Shown here piece after piece: positions 44,223-52,000 of a stretch of DNA of 64,000 nt. Below the pieces are notes generated by a model. That model worked only from the letters and a program-made list of their open reading frames with translations, did no database searches and had not been told where the DNA came from. Every line of letters starts with the position of its first letter. The stretch's first letter is position 1. Both the position numbers and the translations under genes were made by a program. Origin of the DNA: Aquimarina algiphila (GTDB lineage: Bacteria > Bacteroidota > Bacteroidia > Flavobacteriales > Flavobacteriaceae). Location of the stretch: assembly GCF_007489275.1 (NCBI RefSeq), contig NZ_VLNR01000006.1, forward strand, positions 62,001 to 126,000, given 5' to 3'.

Positions 44223-46526
44223 TTAGAATTTAATCATCTTAAACACCTTTGTATCCTTACCCATGGTTACTGAATAGAAGTATATTCCTTTAGCGTAATT
44301 TGAAGTATCCCAGGAAAAAGTATATGTTCCTTTTTGTAAAGGTTTATTCTTTATTTCTTTATCTAATCGTTTTCCATTAAGACTAGAAACATGAATAGAA
44401 ACATTCTGTCTTTGATATAATTCAAAACTAAAAGAGACAGTATCCAAAAATGGATTAGGATAGATATTCATTTTGGTTAGTGCTAAAGTTTGGGTAGTAG
44501 CAGTTCTCGATTCTGGTTCGAGAGTAGTATAAGGTGTCATTTGTGCGCAACCACATTCTGAACAATCATTGGTAGTATCCAGGTCATTATTTACTCCAAC
44601 AATCCCTGTAAAACGATTATAGTGACCAATTCTATGAGTTACTTTAATGAATTCTGTTCCTGATCCACACTCTATACCGCCGTTAATAATGTTAATTGTC
44701 ATCCCTAAACCTGGTTTTCTATTACGTTCCTGATCATATACTGTAGGAGTCCAATTACCGACCATTACATCATGTGCAGAAGGTTTTGGATATTGTGGCG
44801 TCATCCAGAACCATATCGCTGTCTGAAAAGCTAATGCTCCATCTTGCACAACTTGTTCTGGATTATTTATAAGTATATTTTTATCTCCAAACAAGAATTC
44901 ACTTACTTGTCCATAATTATAATTGTAACTAAGTTGGATTGGTCCTCTTCCATGATAGGATTTGCCAGGTGCGGGAGGATAGTTAATATTATTTTCGTCT
45001 CTATACCCTATCCTATCAGTCCCTTCATATCCTTGTTCTTCTCTAAAATACAATCCCCAGGAATATCTTCCTCCAGGAGCAGTATCCCAACCTCCTGTAG
45101 TTTCTTGAGCTATATTAGCCAGAAAAGCTGCCAGCTCACGTTTACGGATCGTTTCGTTTCCTTCATTAGCAAAAGTTCCATAATCAACCACTTGGGTTAT
45201 TATAGGTTTGGATTGATTCCAATCAGCATTAAAATCCTGATCAATACGAATCACTGATGATTGATTGGTTTGCTTATCTTTTCTAGTAAGACGGTATAAA
45301 TTTGTTCCTTTACGTCTTTCGAAAGTTATTTCAATATTTGACATTCTGGCAATTGCATCTATAAACGCTTGATATGTATAGAAATCTTTAGCAGGATCTA
45401 GTTCAAATGTATCTAAATCCGTTCCAAATCGATATGGGAAGAACTCATTGTATTGTGCTTCTGAAAGTATAGCATCTCCTCCACTTATATGTTCTTTTAT
45501 GGTAATTTCAATCGAAAAATTTGTTACACCCTCTCTATTATCTCTAGCATATCCCGTGAATGTATATGTTTTATAATCTGAAAAAGACCAATCTCTTTCA
45601 TAAATATCATCATCTTTTGGGTCTAAAGGGAATGATCCCTCTGGTACATTTACAATAACAGGTAGCTCAATACCATCAGCATCTATTGCGCGAACTCGAA
45701 AGGGTACTGTTACTGGTAAAGCCCCTGTATAGACAATAGAAGGTGTTAGCACTGTAACTTCTGGTGGTGTATTACCTCCTGTACAAGGACCTAACTCTTC
45801 CCATGCCAATGGCCATGCCCATTCTGCAGAACCACCAGGAGTATATGCGCCTCCTGCAGAACACCAACCTCCAACTTTACAACGATACCTCTTTCCAAAA
45901 TTCTGAACCTCATCACCAGTCACATAGGATGTTCCATTTACATATGGTGAACTACTACAGTCTCCTCCTGATGGTGGAGTTACCTTAATATCAACCTCTT
46001 TAGATTGTGTGGTTGCTCCTAGATTATCTTTTGCCACTGCCGTAATAATATGATTTCCATCCATCGGAGAAAACCTAAACTCGAATGGTGCACTGGTATC
46101 CACACCAATTTCAACTCCATTCATAAAAAAAGTAACGCTTATCACATTCCCATCCTGATCTGTAGCCTCTGCTTCAATAATTACTACCTCTCCAGATTGA
46201 AACTGATCTTCACTGACTGGCGAATTAATTTTCACCATAGGGGATTGATTACTATTTCCTCCATCACATGTACCTAATACCTCCCAAGCACTTGGCCACG
46301 CCCATTCTGCAGTCCCTCCTGGGGCATATGGTCCTCCGAGAGAACACCATCCTCCTACTTTACAACGGTATTGCTTACCAAAATTTTGTACTTCGTCTCC
46401 AGTTTGATATGCTGTTCCGTCTTGATACTGGGGACTGACACAACTCCCAGTCTGTGCCTGTATTTGAAACGAAAAGAAGCATAGCACTACTAAAAACATT
46501 AATCTTATAAAAGTATGTTTTTTCAT
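44223..46526 (-). CDS. GH19 chitinase with two chitin-binding domains and T9SS tail
   Basis: A 767-residue secreted enzyme. Order: signal peptide (MFLVVLCFFSFQIQAQ); chitin-binding domain about 28-92 (YRCKVGGWCSLGG); Ig domain about 95-185; a second, nearly identical chitin-binding domain about 192-255; an Ig-like domain to about 350; GH19 domain about 352-665; T9SS tail. The GH19 active site is AQETTGGWDTAPGG with Glu475, then GLYFREEQGY with Glu497, 22 residues apart as in the plant enzyme pair Glu67/Glu89. GH19 chitinases invert and attack soluble and amorphous chitin and fungal walls, which complements GH18 enzymes. Confidence 0.95.
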   Translation of the reverse strand: MKKHTFIRLMFLVVLCFFSFQIQAQTGSCVSPQYQDGTAYQTGDEVQNFGKQYRCKVGGWCSLGGPYAPGGTAEWAWPSAWEVLGTCDGGNSNQSPMVKINSPVSEDQFQSGEVVIIEAEATDQDGNVISVTFFMNGVEIGVDTSAPFEFRFSPMDGNHIITAVAKDNLGATTQSKEVDIKVTPPSGGDCSSSPYVNGTSYVTGDEVQNFGKRYRCKVGGWCSAGGAYTPGGSAEWAWPLAWEELGPCTGGNTPPEVTVLTPSIVYTGALPVTVPFRVRAIDADGIELPVIVNVPEGSFPLDPKDDDIYERDWSFSDYKTYTFTGYARDNREGVTNFSIEITIKEHISGGDAILSEAQYNEFFPYRFGTDLDTFELDPAKDFYTYQAFIDAIARMSNIEITFERRKGTNLYRLTRKDKQTNQSSVIRIDQDFNADWNQSKPIITQVVDYGTFANEGNETIRKRELAAFLANIAQETTGGWDTAPGGRYSWGLYFREEQGYEGTDRIGYRDENNINYPPAPGKSYHGRGPIQLSYNYNYGQVSEFLFGDKNILINNPEQVVQDGALAFQTAIWFWMTPQYPKPSAHDVMVGNWTPTVYDQERNRKPGLGMTINIINGGIECGSGTEFIKVTHRIGHYNRFTGIVGVNNDLDTTNDCSECGCAQMTPYTTLEPESRTATTQTLALTKMNIYPNPFLDTVSFSFELYQRQNVSIHVSSLNGKRLDKEIKNKPLQKGTYTFSWDTSNYAKGIYFYSVTMGKDTKVFKMIKF

Positions 46527-46580
46527 TATCGTGTGTTTTAATGTGTTTTAGGATGAATTACATAACAACTCTTTTATATC

Positions 46581-46641
46581 ACATAAAACAGAGTCAAGAA
46601 ATCAACATTGAATTATAATGTATCTCGACCCTGTTCTATGT
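46581..46641 (-). other. RNA hairpin between GH5 and GH19 genes
   Basis: Arms at 46581-46595 and 46627-46641 pair over 15 bp without a mismatch in minus-strand RNA only, because two pairs are G-U there and A-C on the other strand. An inner 5-bp stem (46605-46609 with 46617-46621) sits in the loop. No good T-run follows, so it may be a processing or stability element rather than a plain terminator. Confidence 0.6.
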
Positions 46642-46691
46642 AACAAGAGTGAGTATTTTGAAATACCAAGATTGTATTACAATTAATTAAG

Positions 46692-48971
46692 CTATTCTTT
46701 TATCACTTTGTGGATCATTTCTTTTCCATCTATTAAAATTTTACAGAAATACATTCCTTCTTTAAGGCCCGAAAAGTTTATTGGTATATCGTGTATTCCT
46801 GCTTTCATTTTTATTCCCGATTGGGTCTTTACTACATTTCCTATATGACTATATATAGTAAACGCTACAGTGCTTGATTTTGTTAATTCTAATCGAAAAT
46901 TCGTTACCTCATCAAAAGGGTTTGGATAGTTTCTTGTCAACGTAAAATAAGTTTCTTGTTGTGCCGTCCTGGCGGTACAGTCACCTATGATTATCCAGGC
47001 ATCTTCCCAATGGGTTCCTGTACCTGGAGCATATGCACTTGAATTTCCACTACACCATCCAGAAAATGGCCAGGGTTTACATTCATAGATGCTCCCATTG
47101 TTTTGCACCTGATTTCCTGCAGCATAATTTCCGTTTTGTGAATATATATCCACATCACAGCTTCCTCCACCTGTATTCGTTTGTACTATAACATCCACTG
47201 TTGAAGAAGTTATAGCATCATCGTTATCAATGGCAACGGCTCGAATTGTATGGTTACCTGTTATAGCAGTCCAATCTGTTGTGTATGGTGAAGATATATC
47301 TTCAGAAATTTTAGTATTATCCACAAAAAACTCTACTTTGGTAACATTTCCATCTATGTCATTTGCATTGGCTGATATGTTTAATGTCTGCCCGGCAGTA
47401 TAAGAAGTTCCCTGTTGTGGAGATGTAATTACTACTGTTGGAGATTGATTCGACGGATTTTCTTCATTTTTAAATATCAAATAATTCAGATTAAAATCAT
47501 CACTATCCATAACGACTCGAATTACTTGTACTCCTTTATTTAATGTTACAGAAGTTGTTACAGTTTGCCAATTTTGCCATCCACCAGTATTAGGGACATC
47601 AATCTGACCGCTGCTATTTTGTTCATCAACTTCTATATGAAATTTTCTTCCAGAAGAAATTGCTGCAACTCTGGATTCTAATGTATATGTTTTTGCGGTT
47701 TCTACATTTACAGTATATTCAAGCCATTCTCCAGTTTTTATCCAACCAATATTATATCCTCCTTCAGAACAAACTTCAATATCTACAGCATCATTACGAT
47801 ACTCACCTCCTTCATTACTGTCAGAAAGTTCATTAAATGCTATATTTTGCCCCCCAAGATCATAGTTTTCGGCTTCGATCTTACCAGGAATATTTCTTGG
47901 AGTACCAGCATAAGGGGATTGTGTATCATTTCCTCCATTTCCAGGAAAATTATCTGCTGGAAATTTAATTTTATCTCGGATCCAGCTTCCTGCTGATTTA
48001 AGCCTATCAGTAGTCCAAGGTCCACCAGAACAAGTTCCGGATTGCCAAACTGCGCCAGTTCTAAAATCATCAGAATAATTCCAACTTGTCCAACTAATCT
48101 TTTTTTGTTGCATCAGATCGATAAATCGTTGCGTCATTACAAAATCATTTGGTCCATCACCACTAGCCTCCTGACTACCAAACTCAGTTACAAAAACAGG
48201 CAATTGACTAGACGCTTCATCTAATCTGTTTAAATACACTTCTCCATGACTCTTAGCATAAAAATGAAAAGTATACATCACATTATCAAACTGTAATGGA
48301 TTATTAATAACATCTTGCAAATTCCCCTGTCCCGATACACCAAAAGTTGACCACCCATGAGTACCCACAAGGACTACGGCATCATTATCAATCGATTGAA
48401 TAACAGGTATAATCTGGTCTGCATAGGTTTTTATACGATTCCAGGTAACTCCAGAACCATTGGGTTCATTACAAACGTCATAAATGATATTATTTTTATT
48501 TTTATGTTGATTAGCGATATCGGTAAAAAAACGTTTCGCATTTTCTAAGTTATAATTTGGATCTCCCGGATTTAATTGATGCCAATCTACTAACGCATAC
48601 ATTCCTCTTGCTGTAGCTTCTTCAATTAATCGATTTACCTGATTGGTAAATCCTACGGGATCAGTTTCATATCCTCCTTCTTGTACATATAAGGAGATTC
48701 GAAGGATATCAGCATCCCAATCATAGGCTAGGGCATCTAGTGAAGATTCTGTTAAACAATTTCCCCACCCATACCATTGTATGCCATGAGTACTCATTCC
48801 TCTAAGTTGAATTGGTTTATTATATTGATTACAAAGTTGTGTTCCGCATACTTTGAGCTGACCATTTTGAGCAACAGGAGTTTCTTGCGCTATAGTTGTA
48901 AAACTAATAAGTGTCCAGAAAAAAGATAGAATTAAAACGAAATACCTTGTTCGTATATATTGTGTTTTCAT
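46692..48971 (-). CDS. GH5 glycanase with CBM6, Ig and chitin-binding domains, T9SS tail
   Basis: A 759-residue secreted enzyme. Order: signal peptide; GH5 domain about 37-325 (IQLRGMSTHGIQWYGWGNCLTE, IYDVCNEPNGSG with acid/base Glu169, VFVTEFGSQEASG with nucleophile Glu263); CBM6-like domain about 355-500 (GKIEAENYDLGGQNIAF, GGYNIGWIKTGEWLEYTV); Ig domain about 505-595; chitin-binding domain about 600-665 (YECKPWPFSGWCSGN); T9SS tail. GH5 of this type are usually endo-beta-1,4-glucanases. The chitin-binding domain and the chitinase neighbours make chitosan or mixed walls possible targets too. A 165-bp gap with an RNA hairpin separates it from GH19. Confidence 0.93.
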   Translation of the reverse strand: MKTQYIRTRYFVLILSFFWTLISFTTIAQETPVAQNGQLKVCGTQLCNQYNKPIQLRGMSTHGIQWYGWGNCLTESSLDALAYDWDADILRISLYVQEGGYETDPVGFTNQVNRLIEEATARGMYALVDWHQLNPGDPNYNLENAKRFFTDIANQHKNKNNIIYDVCNEPNGSGVTWNRIKTYADQIIPVIQSIDNDAVVLVGTHGWSTFGVSGQGNLQDVINNPLQFDNVMYTFHFYAKSHGEVYLNRLDEASSQLPVFVTEFGSQEASGDGPNDFVMTQRFIDLMQQKKISWTSWNYSDDFRTGAVWQSGTCSGGPWTTDRLKSAGSWIRDKIKFPADNFPGNGGNDTQSPYAGTPRNIPGKIEAENYDLGGQNIAFNELSDSNEGGEYRNDAVDIEVCSEGGYNIGWIKTGEWLEYTVNVETAKTYTLESRVAAISSGRKFHIEVDEQNSSGQIDVPNTGGWQNWQTVTTSVTLNKGVQVIRVVMDSDDFNLNYLIFKNEENPSNQSPTVVITSPQQGTSYTAGQTLNISANANDIDGNVTKVEFFVDNTKISEDISSPYTTDWTAITGNHTIRAVAIDNDDAITSSTVDVIVQTNTGGGSCDVDIYSQNGNYAAGNQVQNNGSIYECKPWPFSGWCSGNSSAYAPGTGTHWEDAWIIIGDCTARTAQQETYFTLTRNYPNPFDEVTNFRLELTKSSTVAFTIYSHIGNVVKTQSGIKMKAGIHDIPINFSGLKEGMYFCKILIDGKEMIHKVIKE

Positions 48972-49044
48972 ACATTAGGTTTTAAGAAAGTAGTATAGAT
49001 TTCTATATCATAAAAGATATTAGAATAGGGTATCTAAAATAAAA

Positions 49045-49084
49045 ACCATCCGATGCCATAGTAGTTTCTATAACATCGGATGGT
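49045..49084 (-). terminator. Terminator after the 1930-residue chitinase
   Basis: A perfect 11-bp stem (ACCATCCGATG at 49045-49055, CATCGGATGGT at 49074-49084) with an 18-base loop. In minus-strand RNA it runs into TTTTATTTTAG, so it ends the large chitinase transcript 12 bases after its stop codon and separates it from the GH5 gene. Confidence 0.85.
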
Positions 49085-49096
49085 AAGAAATCGGGG

Positions 49097-52000
49097 TTAG
49101 CGTTTTATCATTACTTTACCATTGATCTTTTCTTTTGGTAAAGAAATAATATAAAAATATAAGCCTTCCTGAAGTGTACTCACATCAAAAGATTTAAGAT
49201 TATCGCCTTTTTGTGTAAGTGTACTCTTGAAATCTAACATTTTGATTCCGCTGGTATTAAATATTCCCAAATTGAAATCAGAATTTGCTCTGGAAGCTTT
49301 GATATTTACATTCATTAAATCTCCAGCAATTGGATTAGGATATACTTCTACAGCATTGATCGTTTTGCTTGCTCTACCCTCTAAGGCATCCAAATATGTT
49401 CTATAAGGAGTAGAGAATCCAAATCCAGCTACAATATCCCAATTAATGGACCAAGTCATTAATCCTCTGAAATCAGCATAACCTGAAGGGTTTTGAAGGG
49501 TATATTGTCCACCAAAAGATTGTCCTTTGATAATATAATCCAATGCTTTATGAACCTCGGATGCGCTTGTATATCCACTTCCAGCTGCGGATGGACTAGC
49601 TGGTAATCCTATTGCAACCTGATTTGGTCGTAAAGCAGGAAACTGTTCTCCCGTACTTAATGTGAATCCTTGTAATAATACTTCTGCCATCGCTACATGA
49701 AAATCTGCATTTCCAGCAGAATATGATCTACCATCTAATCCTAACATGCTACCAGTATTATAGTGTTGAACATGGATGTAATCCATTTCTGTACGTAATG
49801 CATGAATTAAAGGAAGATATGCTCCCCAAATACCACCGTACTGCCCAATACCACCCTGAACATAAGCCGTTTCAGGAGCCATCGATAGAATAAATTTAGA
49901 CATATCGTATTGAGAAAGGATAGATCTGAAAGCAGAAATAAGATTTACTACTTTTGGAGAAGTCGGATTTGATAAACTGGTATCTCCCGGGGCCAAAGAA
50001 ATTGAAGTACCTTCAAAATCAATATCCATTCCATCAAATCCGTATTCATTAATAATATTAGTCATTGAACTACTAAAAATCTGAGCATCCGAAGGGTTAT
50101 CTACATCAACTGCTCCAGTAGCACCACCCATAGAAATTAGGACCTTTTGACCTCTACCTTGTAAGACTCTTACATCATCCTTAAACTCTTGTATAGAAGA
50201 ATATATACTATTATCCGGAATAAATTCCATGTCTGCACCTAGTTGAACTTTAGGAATTGCAAAAGAGACATTAACTACATCCCATTTATCAGATACATCT
50301 CTTAGTTTTGGAGTTGAAGAACCATTATCAAAATTATGCCAATATCCTACTAATATTCGCTTAGGAAGATCTCCTCCTGGCGGTGGTGGATTTATTGATC
50401 CTACAGTTATAGTAACTGGTGCTGAATCTACTGTTGTATTATCATTATCGGTCGCACGTGCCATAAGTGTATGATTTCCTTGAGTAGCAGTCCAATTTGT
50501 ACTGTATGGCGATGACATGTCTTCTCCAACTTCTACTCCATCCACAAAGAACTCAACTTTAGTAACATTTCCATCTGTATCGTTTGCTGTTGCTGTTATA
50601 TTTATAGATTGTCCAATTGTAAAACTTGCACCATCATTTGGTTGTGTAATGGACACAGTAAGTGCTCCACCACCGCCGGTACAATCTCCAATTTCTTTCC
50701 ATGCATTTGGCCAAGCCCAACCATTTGGATCACCAGGAGCATAAGGACCTCCTATACTACACCATCCACCAACAATACATTCATATTTTTTATCAAAATT
50801 CTGTACAACATCACCCGTATTATATGCTGATCCGTCAACATAAGGTGCGGCATCGCAATCACTTCCGGCATCTGTATTTACCGTAATTGCTACTGCAATA
50901 GAGGTACTTGTTGCGGCATCATCATCTGTTGCCATTGCTGTAATACTATGACTTCCTAATGTTGATGTCCAGTTTGCTGTAAATGGAGCTGAAAAATCTT
51001 CACTTATCATGATTCCATCTACATAAAATGCCACTTTACTTATACTACCATCTGTATCATTTGCATTAGCTGCTATGCTCACACTTTGTCCTACAGTATA
51101 CGTTGCTCCTTGAGAAGGGTTTGTAATAGTTACTGTTGGCGACTCATTACCTGTACCTCCCGTTACGCTTATTTCAATTGAAGAAGATGTAGTCATAGCT
51201 CCATCATCATCTGTGGCTTTTGCTGTCAACGTATGGTTTCCTTCAATTGCAGTCCAACTCGCAGAATATGGTGATAATGTATCTTCGCTTACCATAGCTC
51301 CATCTACATAGAATGTTACTTTAGTAATACTTCCGTCACTATCTGAAGCATCTGCATTAATCGTTACGTTCGTTCCGGTGGTAAAAGATGCTCCAGATGC
51401 AGGAGATGTTACTGATACCGTTGGTGGAGTATTATTTCCACCGCAAGGATCACCGGTTACCTGATGAATTGCTGCCAGTAGTGATGTTGCTTGGTCATTA
51501 GTATCATGTGATAGTTCCCACATCATAATTCCTCCACCTCTTTCTAAAGCCATTTCTGTTTTAGCTTTTATTGTAGCTATTCCATTATAATTCATTCCTT
51601 GATAAGAATCACTATTAGGATTTGCTCCCATAGCTAATAATTCAGTATAGCTTTTTACTTGTGGCCTACTATAGAAGGGCACTCCTAATACGGCTTTAGA
51701 TTTTGGCAACCCACGACTTAACCAATAATTTAATCCTCCTTCGGCTTGTGCCATTGAAGAATGATCTGGACCATCATATGCCATGATATTTAAGAAATCT
51801 ACATCATCAAAAACACCACTTAATATTCCGTCGGCATTCCATCCGGAAACTACTACTGCTGCAGTCAATAATTTCCCTCTGCTATGCATCGCTTGTCCTA
51901 GCTCCTGCATTAATAATTCATAATTCTGAGGCTCATTTCCTTCTCGAGGATATTCCCAATCCATATCAACACCATCCAGATTATACTGATTCACAAAATT

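Noticed and set aside
44844..45257. A 137-codon plus-strand frame opposite the GH19 catalytic domain
   Set aside because: It mirrors the strongly supported GH19 coding region, has no recognisable motif, and is rich in Ile/Ser as expected for the antisense of this AT-rich gene.
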